The notes beneath the pieces were generated by a model, which saw only the letters and a program-made list of their open reading frames with translations, was not told where the DNA came from and made no database searches. Below, piece after piece: positions 55,577 to 64,000 of a stretch of 64,000 nucleotides of DNA. The stretch is taken from positions 3,410,001 to 3,474,000 of the forward strand of contig NZ_CP019966.1 in NCBI RefSeq assembly GCF_003031265.1, given 5' to 3'. Origin of the DNA: Rhodopseudomonas palustris (GTDB lineage Bacteria; Pseudomonadota; Alphaproteobacteria; Rhizobiales; Xanthobacteraceae). Numbering within the stretch: position 1 is the first letter of the stretch; the number at the start of each line of letters is the position of its first letter. The translations under genes were made by a program, and so were the position numbers.

Positions 55577-57961
55577 TCAGGCCTTCTCGACCTGATCCTT
55601 CACCTTGGCCTTGCGGGCCGAGCCGCCACGCTTCTTGCCGGGCAGATTTTCCGGCTTCGGCGTCACGGGGCCGTCGAGGAATTCGAAGCCGATCTTCTCC
55701 AGCTCGACGCCGGCGACGGCGTCGTCCTTGACCAGCACGACCTTGACGTGGCCGCCACCCTTCAGCCGGCCAAACAACACTTCGTCGGCCAGCGGCTTCT
55801 TGATGTGCTCCTGGATCACCCGAGCCATCGGCCGGGCACCCATCTGCTCGTCGTAGCCGTGCTGCACCAGCCACGCCTTGGCGGGCTCGGACAGCTCGAT
55901 GGTGACGTCGCGGTCCGCGAGCTGAGCTTCGAGCTGCAGCACGAACTTCTCCACCACCATGCCGATGACGTCGGCATTGAGATGCGCGAACGACACGATC
56001 GCATCGAGACGGTTTCGGAATTCCGGCGCGAACTGCCGGTTGATCGCCTCGTGGTCGTCGCCTTCCCGCTTGTTGCGCGTGAAGCCGAACGCCTGCCGAG
56101 CCAGATCCGCCGCACCCGCGTTCGTGGTCATGATCAGGATCACGTTGCGGAAGTTGACCTGCTTGCCGTTGTGGTCGGTGAGCCGGCCGTGATCCATGAT
56201 CTGCAGCAGCACATTGTACAGATCCGGATGTGCCTTCTCGATTTCGTCGAGCAGCACCACGCAGTGCGGATGCTGATCGACGCCGTCGGTCAGCAGGCCG
56301 CCCTGGTCGAAACCGACATAGCCAGGAGGCGCGCCGATCAGACGCGACACGGTATGACGCTCCATGTACTCCGACATGTCGAAGCGCAGCAGTTCGACGC
56401 CGAGCGTCGACGCGAGCTGCTTGGCGACTTCGGTCTTGCCGACGCCGGTCGGGCCCGAGAACAGGTAGCAGCCGATCGGCTTCTCCGGTTCACGCAGGCC
56501 GGCACGCGCCAGCTTGATCGACGCCGACAGCGCCTCGATCGCCTTGTCCTGACCGAACACCACGCGCTTCAGGGTCTGCTCGAGATGTTTGAGCACCTCG
56601 GCGTCATCCTTCGACACGCTCTTCGGCGGGATCCGCGCCATGGTCGCGACGGTGGCTTCGATTTCCTTGATGCCGATCGTCTTCTTGCGCTTGTTCTCGG
56701 ACAGCAGCATTTGCGCCGCGCCCGACTCGTCGATCACGTCGATCGCCTTGTCCGGCAGCTTCCGGTCATGGATGTAGCGCGACGACAGCTGTACCGCGGA
56801 TTCGATCGCCTCGTTGGTGTACTTCAGCTTGTGATAGTCCTCGAAGTAAGGCTTCAGCCCCTTCAGGATCGCGATCGCATCTTCAACCGTCGGCTCGTTG
56901 ACGTCGATCTTCTGGAAGCGCCGCACCAGCGCGCGGTCCTTCTCGAAGTGCTGACGGTATTCCTTATAGGTGGTCGAGCCCATGCACCGAATGGTGCCCG
57001 AAGCCAAGGCAGGCTTGAGCAAATTCGAGGCATCCATCGCGCCACCGGAAGTGGCACCGGCACCGATCACGGTGTGGATCTCGTCGATGAACAGGATCGC
57101 GTTCGGATGCGCTTCGAGCTCCTTCAAGACCTGCTTGAGGCGTTCCTCGAAGTCACCGCGATAGCGCGTACCTGCCAACAGCGTGCCCATGTCCAGCGAG
57201 AACACGGTGGCGGCAGACAGCACCTCCGGCACCTCGCCATCGACGATGCGCTTGGCGAGACCTTCAGCAATGGCCGTCTTGCCGACGCCGGCTTCGCCGA
57301 CGAACAGCGGGTTGTTCTTCTGCCGGCGGCACAGCACCTGGATCGCGCGGCTGATCTCGGCATTGCGCCCGATCACCGGATCGATCTTACCGTCGCGGGC
57401 CTTCTTGTTGAGGTTGACGCAATAGGTCTCGAGCGCGTCGCCCTTCTTCTTGGAGTCGTCGCCGCCCTTGGTCTCGGTCTCTTCGTCGACACCGCGCACC
57501 GGGCGAGCTTCGGACACGCCGGGACGCTTGGCGATGCCGTGGCTGATGTAGTTGACCGCGTCGTAGCGCGTCATGTCCTGCTCCTGCAGGAAATACGCGG
57601 CATGGCTTTCACGCTCGGCGAAGATCGCAACCAGCACGTTGGCGCCGGTCACTTCCTCACGACCCGAGGATTGCACATGGATCACGGCGCGCTGAATCAC
57701 GCGCTGGAAGCCGGCGGTCGGCTTGGCGTCCTCAGATCCGTCGGTCACCAAATTCTCGAATTCGGTTTCGAGATAGTTGACCAGGCTGGTGCGCAGCTTG
57801 TCGAGATCGACGCTGCAGGCGCGCATGACTGCGGCCGCGTCGGAATCGTCGACCAGAGACAACAGCAGATGTTCGAGGGTTGCGTACTGGTGGTGACGCT
57901 CGTTGGCGATGGCGAGCGCACGATGGAGGGATTGCTCAAGGCTTTGGGAAAATGTCGGCAT
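55577..57961 (-). CDS. clpA: ATP-dependent Clp protease ATP-binding subunit ClpA
   Basis: ClpA is the unfoldase that feeds substrates into ClpP. The 794-residue protein has the Clp N domain (two repeats around [23 protein letters not shown]), AAA1 Walker A GEAGVGKT at 222-229, AAA2 Walker A GPTGVGKT at 503-510, Walker [12 protein letters not shown] in AAA2 and a ClpP-contact loop. The C-terminal tail is Lys-rich ([16 protein letters not shown]). GAGGACGAG stands just ahead of ATG 57961. clpS lies upstream on the same strand. Confidence 0.98.
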   Translation of the reverse strand: MPTFSQSLEQSLHRALAIANERHHQYATLEHLLLSLVDDSDAAAVMRACSVDLDKLRTSLVNYLETEFENLVTDGSEDAKPTAGFQRVIQRAVIHVQSSGREEVTGANVLVAIFAERESHAAYFLQEQDMTRYDAVNYISHGIAKRPGVSEARPVRGVDEETETKGGDDSKKKGDALETYCVNLNKKARDGKIDPVIGRNAEISRAIQVLCRRQKNNPLFVGEAGVGKTAIAEGLAKRIVDGEVPEVLSAATVFSLDMGTLLAGTRYRGDFEERLKQVLKELEAHPNAILFIDEIHTVIGAGATSGGAMDASNLLKPALASGTIRCMGSTTYKEYRQHFEKDRALVRRFQKIDVNEPTVEDAIAILKGLKPYFEDYHKLKYTNEAIESAVQLSSRYIHDRKLPDKAIDVIDESGAAQMLLSENKRKKTIGIKEIEATVATMARIPPKSVSKDDAEVLKHLEQTLKRVVFGQDKAIEALSASIKLARAGLREPEKPIGCYLFSGPTGVGKTEVAKQLASTLGVELLRFDMSEYMERHTVSRLIGAPPGYVGFDQGGLLTDGVDQHPHCVVLLDEIEKAHPDLYNVLLQIMDHGRLTDHNGKQVNFRNVILIMTTNAGAADLARQAFGFTRNKREGDDHEAINRQFAPEFRNRLDAIVSFAHLNADVIGMVVEKFVLQLEAQLADRDVTIELSEPAKAWLVQHGYDEQMGARPMARVIQEHIKKPLADEVLFGRLKGGGHVKVVLVKDDAVAGVELEKIGFEFLDGPVTPKPENLPGKKRGGSARKAKVKDQVEKA

Positions 57962-58154
57962 CTCGTCCTCTGTGTCCCCCGCTGATCATGATCGCCGCTG
58001 CATCGTGACGCAACAACAACCTTTCCAGATATAGTGTCCAAACCTGATCGCGAAAGACTGGTTCCGTATCAGTCCGTCCACCCAGCAAGTCCGGGAAAAC
58101 CCGCCAGCTTGGACCAATGCAAAACCTGTTCCGAGTTTGGCGACACGCCCGCTA

Positions 58155-58502
58155 CTATTTTTTCTCCATGACGCACTGAAGAGGATGTTGATGCTTGCGG
58201 GCGAAATCCATCACCTGCGTCACTTTGGTCTCGGCGATCTCGTAGGTGAAAACGCCGCACTCCCCGATGCCGTGATGATGGACGTGCAGCATCACCTTGG
58301 TGGCGGCCTCGACGTCCATCTGGAAGAACTTCTCCAGCACGTGAACCACGAACTCCATCGGCGTGTAGTCGTCGTTCAGGATCAGCACACGATAGAGATT
58401 GGGGCGCTTGGTGCGCGGCTTGGTCTTGGTGATGACCGAGGTCGACGGCGTGCTCGGGCCGGAACGGCCTCCGTCGCCTGCCATCGCGCGCGGCCGGCTC
58501 AT
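58155..58502 (-). CDS. clpS: ClpS adaptor protein
   Basis: ClpS delivers N-degron substrates to ClpA. The 115-residue protein has [29 protein letters not shown], with the NDDYTP and MEF binding-pocket residues, [20 protein letters not shown], and the end [14 protein letters not shown] 58502 ([12 protein letters not shown]) is taken as start; ATG 58553 is in frame 17 codons upstream. The disordered leader is rich in Ser/Thr/Lys. It is cotranscribed with or near clpA, with a 193-base spacer. Confidence 0.95.
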   Translation of the reverse strand: MSRPRAMAGDGGRSGPSTPSTSVITKTKPRTKRPNLYRVLILNDDYTPMEFVVHVLEKFFQMDVEAATKVMLHVHHHGIGECGVFTYEIAETKVTQVMDFARKHQHPLQCVMEKK

Positions 58503-58953
58503 TCGGTCGCCGGCGGGGCCGGCAGCGGGGTGGCTTAGAGAAGGTTGCAGCATGGCTTTCGGTATTTAAATCCCCAGGGAACCCAGCGCCGGAACCGCGA
58601 CCTGCGGTCAGCGCGCAAATGCCGACCACGCCCACAGCGCAGCGGCTCCCGGCACGACGCAGCGGCGGAATACGGTAAATATGGGTCGAGTGCGGTTTTG
58701 CTGCAAGCGCGGAAATCCCGGAGGCACACCCTAGCCTGGCGGCAGGCTGAGCACCGCCGCTGGAGGCCGCAGGGTTAATCCCGCGTTAGAAGAAACCCGC
58801 AAATCCCGCCAATCTTGGTGACGGACCAGCAAGCAAAACGCCCGGCTTCGCGGCATTTATGGCGCAGTTTAGCGAGTTTCTGAGACTCATTTTACGCGGC
58901 GTTTATCCATACCGCCCGATCTTGCTCCGCGAAGAGCCAGGATCGGTACCGTT
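58503..58953. other. 451-base spacer between divergent clpS and the Tad-like gene
   Basis: No gene is supported. AGCCT/AGGCT bounds a small hairpin near 58732-58750. The AT-rich stretch at 58885-58910 before the rightward gene may hold its promoter, but I cannot fix the hexamers. Confidence 0.4.
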
Positions 58954-60360
58954 ATGTCCATTATCTCCCTTGCGGCCCAACTGACGCGCGCGACGCGCCG
59001 CTTCCCGCAGGCGACCGGGGGCAACATCGCTGTGATCTTCGCCCTGGCGCTGGTGCCGCTGCTCGGCTTCATCGGCATGGCTGTGGACTATTCGCGCGCC
59101 AACAACGCCCGCACCTCGCTGCAAAACGCGCTCGATTCGGCCGCCCTGATGCTGTCCCGCGATCTCGGCGTCGGCGCCATCACCCCCGACCAGGTGTCGA
59201 GCAAGGCGCAGACTTACTTCAACAGCCTCTACACCAACAAAGAGTCCGGCGCCGTGACCGTGACCGCGACCTATACGGCGAAGGACAGCTCCGGCTCCTC
59301 CACCATTGCGATGAGCGGCCAGGGCTCGGTCCCAACTCAATTCATGAAGATCCTCGGCTTCAAAACGATGGCGATCGGATCGTCGACCACGACGACCTGG
59401 GGCGGCACCCGCCTCCGCGTCGCGATGGCGCTCGACGTCACCGGATCGATGGCCGATGACGGCAAACTCGACGCCATGAAGACGGCCGCGAAGAGTCTCA
59501 TTGATACGCTCCGCGCCAGCGCTCAGTCGGCGGACGACGTGTACGTCTCGATCGTGCCGTTCGCGCACATGGTCAACGTCGGCCTCAGCAACAAGAACGC
59601 GACTTGGCTGAAATGGGACGACTGGCCGGAATATGAAGGCAGCTGCAGCACAGTCTGGTGGTCGAACATCACGTACTACAGCAAAACGGATTGCCGGAAT
59701 AACGGCCGGACATGGACACCCTATAACAGCACCAACATCTGGAAGGGGTGCGTGGCCGACCGCGATCAACCCGCAGACACCACCAAGGACGCACCGACAA
59801 GCGATGCGACGCGCTTTCCGGCTCGATACCAGTTGCTCAATTCATCGGTTTGCCCTCCCGAGATCACGCCGATGACGTCGGTCTACTCATCGGGGAATGC
59901 GACGACGCTGAAGAACAAGATCGATGCGTTCACTGCAGGCGGCGGCACCAATCAGCCGATCGGCATGCACTGGGCTTGGCTCTCGCTGCAGTCGGGAGTT
60001 CCGCTGAACACCCCGGCGAAGGACGCCAACTATAAGTACACCGATGCGATCATTCTGCTGTCGGACGGCCTGAACACGATGGACCGCTGGCCCAGCTACG
60101 GGAACGGGCAAGTGCAATACTACGGCCAGATCGACGCACGTCAGCGGATTCTGTGCGACAACATTCGGGCGTCGGCCACCAACACCAACCCGGTGCTGAT
60201 CTACACCATCCAGGTGAACACCGATGGCGACCCGGAATCAGCGGTATTGAAATACTGCGCCGACAGTGGGAGCTTCTTTTCGACCACGACGTCCAGCGGC
60301 ATCGGGACCGCTTTCGCCCAGATCGGCTCCTCGCTCTCCAAGCTCCGCGTCGCCAAGTAA
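58954..60360 (+). CDS. TadE/TadG-like pilus-assembly protein with VWA domain
   Basis: The 468-residue protein has one N-terminal membrane helix (residues 24-46, NIAVIFALALVPLLGFIGMAVDYSRANNARTSLQNALDSAALMLSRD) typical of TadG/TadE pseudopilin-like proteins, and a von Willebrand factor A domain with MIDAS DVTGS at 161-165 and LLSDGLNTMDRW. Two Cys-rich insertions (GSCSTVWWS and DCRNNGRTW) interrupt the VWA domain. It may anchor surface pili or adhere through the MIDAS metal site. No other tad genes are adjacent, so it is a lone copy. Confidence 0.87.
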   Translation: MSIISLAAQLTRATRRFPQATGGNIAVIFALALVPLLGFIGMAVDYSRANNARTSLQNALDSAALMLSRDLGVGAITPDQVSSKAQTYFNSLYTNKESGAVTVTATYTAKDSSGSSTIAMSGQGSVPTQFMKILGFKTMAIGSSTTTTWGGTRLRVAMALDVTGSMADDGKLDAMKTAAKSLIDTLRASAQSADDVYVSIVPFAHMVNVGLSNKNATWLKWDDWPEYEGSCSTVWWSNITYYSKTDCRNNGRTWTPYNSTNIWKGCVADRDQPADTTKDAPTSDATRFPARYQLLNSSVCPPEITPMTSVYSSGNATTLKNKIDAFTAGGGTNQPIGMHWAWLSLQSGVPLNTPAKDANYKYTDAIILLSDGLNTMDRWPSYGNGQVQYYGQIDARQRILCDNIRASATNTNPVLIYTIQVNTDGDPESAVLKYCADSGSFFSTTTSSGIGTAFAQIGSSLSKLRVAK

Positions 60361-60718
60361 GCCGCGGCCGATCCGGCCCGCCGCTCATCCAGAGTCCGGC
60401 ATCATCCATCCACCACCCCGAGCCGAGCCCGGGGTGGCGGAATATGCTGCATTGCGATACCAATCCGGCGAATCCTCGGCATCAACGCAACAGATGCTTA
60501 ACCTTTTCGAAACCGCCCGCTCCTAACCTGAATCCCTAAACATTTGCGCTCGCCACGAAAAGCCGCGTCAATTCAGCCGCTTACCCGATCGATCGGGAGC
60601 TGCCGCTGGTGCCGGGCAAGCGAGTGATTCCAACGCTGGATTCCAACGTCACCGGACCGCACGGGCTTAATTTTGCCTCACGGCCCGGTGAATGATGAAA
60701 GATCGGACGGGGACGTTC
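60361..60718. other. 358-base spacer with one hairpin
   Basis: CCACCCCG (60413-60420) pairs with CGGGGTGG (60430-60437), a likely terminator-type hairpin after the Tad-like gene. The remaining sequence up to 60700 contains the promoter region of the carboxypeptidase gene and no open frame I would trust. Confidence 0.45.
60413..60437 (+). terminator. hairpin after the Tad-like gene
   Basis: Eight-base stem CCACCCCG/CGGGGTGG with a nine-base loop, 53 bases after the stop. There is no T run, so its role is uncertain. Confidence 0.4.
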
Positions 60719-62476
60719 ATGCACCGCAATATTTCCTTCAGCTCGCGCGCGCTGCGAGTTTGCGTGCTCGGCTTGGCGACGATCTCAGCCGCGGTGATCT
60801 TTACAACCGACACAGCCGACGCCCGGAAGCGGCATCGTCATCATCACGCCCGCCATCACGTCGAGCGCAACAGCTACAACCCCGCCTTCGCCTCGATCAT
60901 CGTCGACGGCAACACCGGTGCGGTACTCACCGCCACCAACCCCGACAGCCTTCGTCACCCGGCGTCGCTCACCAAGATCATGACGCTGTACCTGCTGTTC
61001 GAGAAGCTCGAACAGGGCAAACTCAGCCTCGACAGCGAGATGGAAGTCTCCGAGCACGCCTCCGAGCAGGCGCCGACCAAGCTCGGCTTGCGCCCCGGCT
61101 CGACGCTGCGGGTCGAGGACGCCATCAAGGGCCTGGTGACGCGTTCGGCCAACGACGCCGCCGTGGTGAACGCCGAGACCGTCGGCGGCAGCGAGTCCGA
61201 CTTCGCCAAGCTGATGACCCGCAAGGCGCGGGCGCTCGGCATGTCACGCACCGTGTACCGTAACGCCTCCGGCCTGCCGAACGACGAGCAGGTCACCACC
61301 GCCCGGGACCAGTCGATCCTCGGCCGCGCGATCCAGGACCGCTTCCCGCGCTACTACCGCTACTTCGCGACCTCCGTCTTCAACTATCGCGGCCACGCCA
61401 TCCGCAATCACAATCGGCTGCTCGGCAATGTCGAAGGCGTCGACGGCATCAAGACCGGCTACACCCGCGCCTCCGGCTTCAACCTCGTCACCTCAATGCA
61501 CCGCGGCAACCGCTTCCTGGTCGGCGTCGTGCTCGGCGGCCGCAGCGGCGGCTCGCGTGACGCCATCATGCGCAACCTGCTGGCCGAGAATCTGGAAAAG
61601 GGCGCGACTCGCCGCACCGTTGCCGCCATCAGCGAGCGCTCGCCCGGCTCGGACGAGACCGAGGTCGCCGAGGATACCCGTCCGGCGCCGGCGGTTCAGG
61701 TGCAGGGCGCCGTTCAGGTCGCCTCCGCCGCGCCGGAAGCCGCCGTTGTCCCAGTCCCCCGCCCCGCCGCGCCGATGACCCGCTCGGTCGCTGCGCCTGA
61801 GCCGAAAGCGGAAGCCAAGCCGGAGCCCGGCCCGTTCAACAGCGGCAGCCTGGAATCCAAGCCGCTGCAGATCATTCCCGGCTCGGCCGAGCCGATGAAG
61901 CCGGTCCGGGTCAAGACCGTCCAGGTCAAATCCGCCCCGATCAAGCTCGCCTCCGCCGTCGCCGCCCCGCCCGTCACCAACGCCATCCCGTCGCCCCGCC
62001 AGGATCCGGCCGAAACTTCCAACGCCGCGGTCGCCCGTGTCGAAGCCCGCCCCGAAGCGATCCAGCAGCCAGCCGGCCACGGCACCGGCCAGGGCATCCT
62101 CGGCGTGCTGCCCGGCAACATGGCGCCGAAGCACTCGCAGGCGATGGCCTATGCCGACCCCACCCCGGCGGCTCCGACCCCAGCTGCTCCGGCGGTTCAG
62201 CAGAACGGCGCGATCAAGACTGTCGCCCACAGCGGCTGGATCATCCAGGTCGGCGCGCTGGAAAGCGAGCCGGAAGCCCGCAAGCGCCTCGAGGCGGCCC
62301 GCGAGCACGCCAGTGGCCTGCTCGGCAAGGCCGATCCGTTCACCGAGACCGTGACGACCCGAGGCGACCGCAAGCTGTATCGCGCCCGCTTCGCTGGCCT
62401 GGAACGTGATGAAGCCGAAGCGGTGTGCCGCAAGCTGAAGCGCTCCGACATCTCCTGCTTCACCATCAAAAACTGA
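60719..62476 (+). CDS. D-alanyl-D-alanine carboxypeptidase with C-terminal SPOR domain
   Basis: The 585-residue protein has a signal peptide (RALRVCVLGLATISAAVIF), a His-rich patch (KRHRHHHARHH), and a peptidase S11 domain with active-site Ser83 in SLTK (83-86), SAN at 143-145 and KTG at 245-247. A Pro/Ala linker of about 200 residues leads to a SPOR domain (WIIQVGALESEPEARKRLEAARE to ISCFTIKN) that should bind septal peptidoglycan. It trims pentapeptides to tetrapeptides, probably at division sites. ATG 60719 follows GGGGA; ATG 60692 is in frame upstream. Confidence 0.92.
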   Translation: MHRNISFSSRALRVCVLGLATISAAVIFTTDTADARKRHRHHHARHHVERNSYNPAFASIIVDGNTGAVLTATNPDSLRHPASLTKIMTLYLLFEKLEQGKLSLDSEMEVSEHASEQAPTKLGLRPGSTLRVEDAIKGLVTRSANDAAVVNAETVGGSESDFAKLMTRKARALGMSRTVYRNASGLPNDEQVTTARDQSILGRAIQDRFPRYYRYFATSVFNYRGHAIRNHNRLLGNVEGVDGIKTGYTRASGFNLVTSMHRGNRFLVGVVLGGRSGGSRDAIMRNLLAENLEKGATRRTVAAISERSPGSDETEVAEDTRPAPAVQVQGAVQVASAAPEAAVVPVPRPAAPMTRSVAAPEPKAEAKPEPGPFNSGSLESKPLQIIPGSAEPMKPVRVKTVQVKSAPIKLASAVAAPPVTNAIPSPRQDPAETSNAAVARVEARPEAIQQPAGHGTGQGILGVLPGNMAPKHSQAMAYADPTPAAPTPAAPAVQQNGAIKTVAHSGWIIQVGALESEPEARKRLEAAREHASGLLGKADPFTETVTTRGDRKLYRARFAGLERDEAEAVCRKLKRSDISCFTIKN

Positions 62477-62502
62477 TCTTTCCGATATCTCGAAGAACAC
62501 GA

Positions 62503-62537
62503 ACGCGGCCGGGCCCTCCCGGCCGCGTTTTTCGTTT
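62503..62537 (+). terminator. rho-independent terminator
   Basis: An eleven-base stem (ACGCGGCCGGG, loop CCCT, then CCCGGCCGCGT) is followed by TTTTTCGTTT, 26 bases after the carboxypeptidase stop. This is the clearest intrinsic terminator in the window. Confidence 0.92.
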
Positions 62538-62768
62538 GGCCTCACAGCGCCGCTGAAGACGTGGCGGAAGATGCGGAGCCCATGCTCTCCAACGCCGCGC
62601 CGGCATCGAACCGAACGATCGCGCACGACGGGAACACGGCGAAACCACTCGTCAAGGATTGATCGATAAAAGTTGAATCAACAGCCACGCCGAAGCGGCG
62701 GGCAACCCGAGGCGTCAATTCGGGATCAGGGCACTCGCAGTCTGTAGCGTAAAGTTGCGTTGCTGGAG

Positions 62769-63497
62769 TTAGCTGCGATGCGTTCGAAGCAAGGTATCCT
62801 TGGCCGCGTTTACCCGGGCGGCAAGGTACGTCGACCCCCCTTGGTCGGGATGCAATTTCTTCATGAGGGTGCGGTGGGCGCGTCCGATCTCGTCCGGCCC
62901 CGCTCCCGGCTGCAGGCCAAGGATCTCATAGGCTTCCTCGGTCGTCATTTTGCTGCCCGACGCCTGGCTACGCTGCCCCCCTGCCGCATCTCCATGCGCG
63001 TTCTGACGCCAAGCGGGAAACCGGCGGTCCAGATAGCTTTCAAGTAGCGCACAGCTCTCGGCATCGAAGCCGGCCAGCATCGCTGCCAGCTGGCCGAGGT
63101 CGAATTCGTCGAGCGAGCGGCCGGCATTGGGGCCGGCCAGGATCCGCCCGGTCATCGAACCGCTGTCGTGGTCCAGCACCATTTCCAGATACTGCGACCG
63201 CACCGTCGAGGCCTGTCCCCGCGAGCGCCCGCCGAGCCCTCCGAACAACCCGCCGAGATTGCCGAAGCCGGCATTCTGCAGCGGCGTCCAGCCAAGCAGC
63301 CCGGCGCCGAACAGGCCGAGCGGGATTGCGACCGCGAGCTCGCCTTTGACGCCGGTAAACAGGGCAGCCGCCAGGGTGACGATCCCGCCGGCGATTTTTA
63401 GCGCCCGCGCCAGCACCGCCGGATTGGCCGACCGGAACATCTGCAGCAGCGTGTAGAGCACGAAAACGGCGATAGCGCCGGCAATCAACGTAGGCAT
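62769..63497 (-). CDS. membrane-anchored DnaJ-domain protein
   Basis: The 242-residue protein has an N-terminal helix (LIAGAIAVFVLYTLLQMF) and two further hydrophobic stretches, a Gly-rich linker (GNLGGLFGGLGG), a middle part with LDHDSGSMTGRILAGPNAGRSLDEFDLGQLAAML, and a C-terminal J domain (TTEEAYEILGLQPGAGPDEIGRAHRTLMKKLHPDQGG) whose HPD motif is at 216-218. Such Pam18/Tim14- or DjlA-like proteins activate DnaK at the membrane. ATG 63497 is chosen. The VWA-like gene lies upstream on the same strand. Confidence 0.88.
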   Translation of the reverse strand: MPTLIAGAIAVFVLYTLLQMFRSANPAVLARALKIAGGIVTLAAALFTGVKGELAVAIPLGLFGAGLLGWTPLQNAGFGNLGGLFGGLGGRSRGQASTVRSQYLEMVLDHDSGSMTGRILAGPNAGRSLDEFDLGQLAAMLAGFDAESCALLESYLDRRFPAWRQNAHGDAAGGQRSQASGSKMTTEEAYEILGLQPGAGPDEIGRAHRTLMKKLHPDQGGSTYLAARVNAAKDTLLRTHRS

Positions 63498-63552
63498 GGC
63501 CGGAATATAAGTTGGTCGTCGAGAAAAAGCACCGCCGCCGGATTGCGCGCGG

Positions 63553-64000
63553 CTATCGCATCTGCCCGAGCAGCAGCGCGGCGCCGCCGCCGCTCGCGGC
63601 CAGCCGCTGCAGCGCCTCCCGCCCGCCGGCCGCATACGCAGCAGCGGCGCGCAGCAGCTCGCGGAGCTGCGCCGCAGCGCCCGGGTCGAAGCGACACCAC
63701 GCCCCACCGCTCAGCCGCGCGATCTCGCGAAACGTCTGCTCGGCGACCGGGTCGACGCCTTCCTGGAACACGAACACCGGGACCTTGAGCATGCCGAGCT
63801 CGCCCGCCTTGGCGCAGAGATCGTCGGCCTGCTCTTCCATGGCGTCGCCGACGAACACGATGGCGCGGACTCCGGCGGCGATCGCCTCCTTGCGGGCGTC
63901 GGCTAGCACGCGGCCGATCTGGGTATGCCCGCCGCGGCAATCGATCTTGCCCATCAGCCGCGCCAGTTCGGCGCTCGACGAGATCCAGGTCGAGGCCCGG
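63553..64000 (-). CDS. C-terminal part of a VWA-like protein, cut by the window edge
   Basis: The frame is open to the window end, giving at least 148 residues. It reads SSSAELARLMGKIDCRGGHTQIGRVLADARKEAIAAGVRAIVFVGDAMEEQADDLCAKAGELGMLKVPVFVFQEGVD, a Rossmann-like alternation with the GGTxI-like GGHTQIG and FVGDAMEE that suggests a von Willebrand A-type fold lacking its N-terminal MIDAS part, which would lie beyond the window. ATG 63954 is probably internal, since the frame upstream of it reads well. It precedes the DnaJ gene by 55 bases and may be cotranscribed. Confidence 0.78.
   Translation of the reverse strand, partial: RASTWISSSAELARLMGKIDCRGGHTQIGRVLADARKEAIAAGVRAIVFVGDAMEEQADDLCAKAGELGMLKVPVFVFQEGVDPVAEQTFREIARLSGGAWCRFDPGAAAQLRELLRAAAAYAAGGREALQRLAASGGGAALLLGQMR

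Noticed and set aside
55748..57985. 745-residue plus-strand frame opposite clpA
   Set aside because: Antisense shadow of a highly codon-biased gene; ClpA motifs are unambiguous on the other strand.

Overview
The window is a gene-dense, high-GC, plasmid- and phage-free chromosomal segment of an alphaproteobacterium. Protein sequences and gene order (radA-cvpA-purF, pyrB with a degenerate dihydroorotase, topA-rnr, pleD-divK, clpS-clpA, NnrU, EipB, AidB-type acyl-CoA dehydrogenase) point to the Nitrobacteraceae, most probably Rhodopseudomonas palustris or a close relative. This assignment rests on recognition of the proteins, not on a database search. About 63 protein genes are described. I see no rRNA, tRNA, CRISPR array, prophage or insertion sequence.

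Layout. 1-6.3 kb: radA, cvpA, purF, a short-chain dehydrogenase and an orphan branched-chain-amino-acid-type binding protein, all rightward. 6.3-11.9 kb: a leftward block with NnrU, panB, a YfgM-like protein, a small lipoprotein in the place where bamB usually lies, der and an MFS exporter. 12-15.2 kb: an orphan TctC-type binding protein, a Cache protein, a Sel1 protein and a tiny Lys/Ala histone-H1-like protein, lying in long, largely empty spacers that carry a 19-base motif three times. 15.2-22.2 kb: the gatCAB genes, broken up by a small conserved gene, a BrnT/BrnA toxin-antitoxin pair, a histidine kinase and a patatin-like lipoprotein. 22.3-32.4 kb: nitronate monooxygenase, ruvX, YchJ, an AidB-like flavoprotein, a phenylpyruvate/indolepyruvate decarboxylase, pyrB plus its inactive dihydroorotase-like partner, plsY and dprA.

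33-39.5 kb: an apparent rightward operon topA-rnr-DUF983-Nudix. 39.5-45.6 kb: an MFS transporter, rpmG, a HigB/HigA pair with a palindromic operator, the cell-cycle/c-di-GMP genes pleD-divK, and DUF3572-dinB. 45.6-51.5 kb: eipB, RidA, a glycerophosphodiesterase, a FemAB-like protein, HIT, TrmO-like and azlCD. 51.6-58.6 kb: PilZ, a lytic transglycosylase, a multispanning glycosyltransferase-like protein without a normal start codon, clpA and clpS. 58.9-64 kb: a Tad/VWA pilus-type protein, a SPOR-tailed D,D-carboxypeptidase, a membrane DnaJ protein and the end of a VWA-like protein that runs out of the window.

Most genes are core housekeeping functions: DNA repair and topology, purine/pyrimidine and pantothenate synthesis, charged-tRNA correction, proteolysis and envelope maintenance. 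The accessory content is small: two type II toxin-antitoxin operons, whose promoters both look as if they give leaderless toxin mRNA, three copies of an ~85-bp interspersed palindromic repeat, and the repeated motif around the histone-like gene. I did not find a clear new defence or biosynthetic system. The best leads are the motif family at 14.0-15.1 kb, the two toxin promoters, the lipoprotein in the bamB position and the start codon of the 53.4-kb gene.
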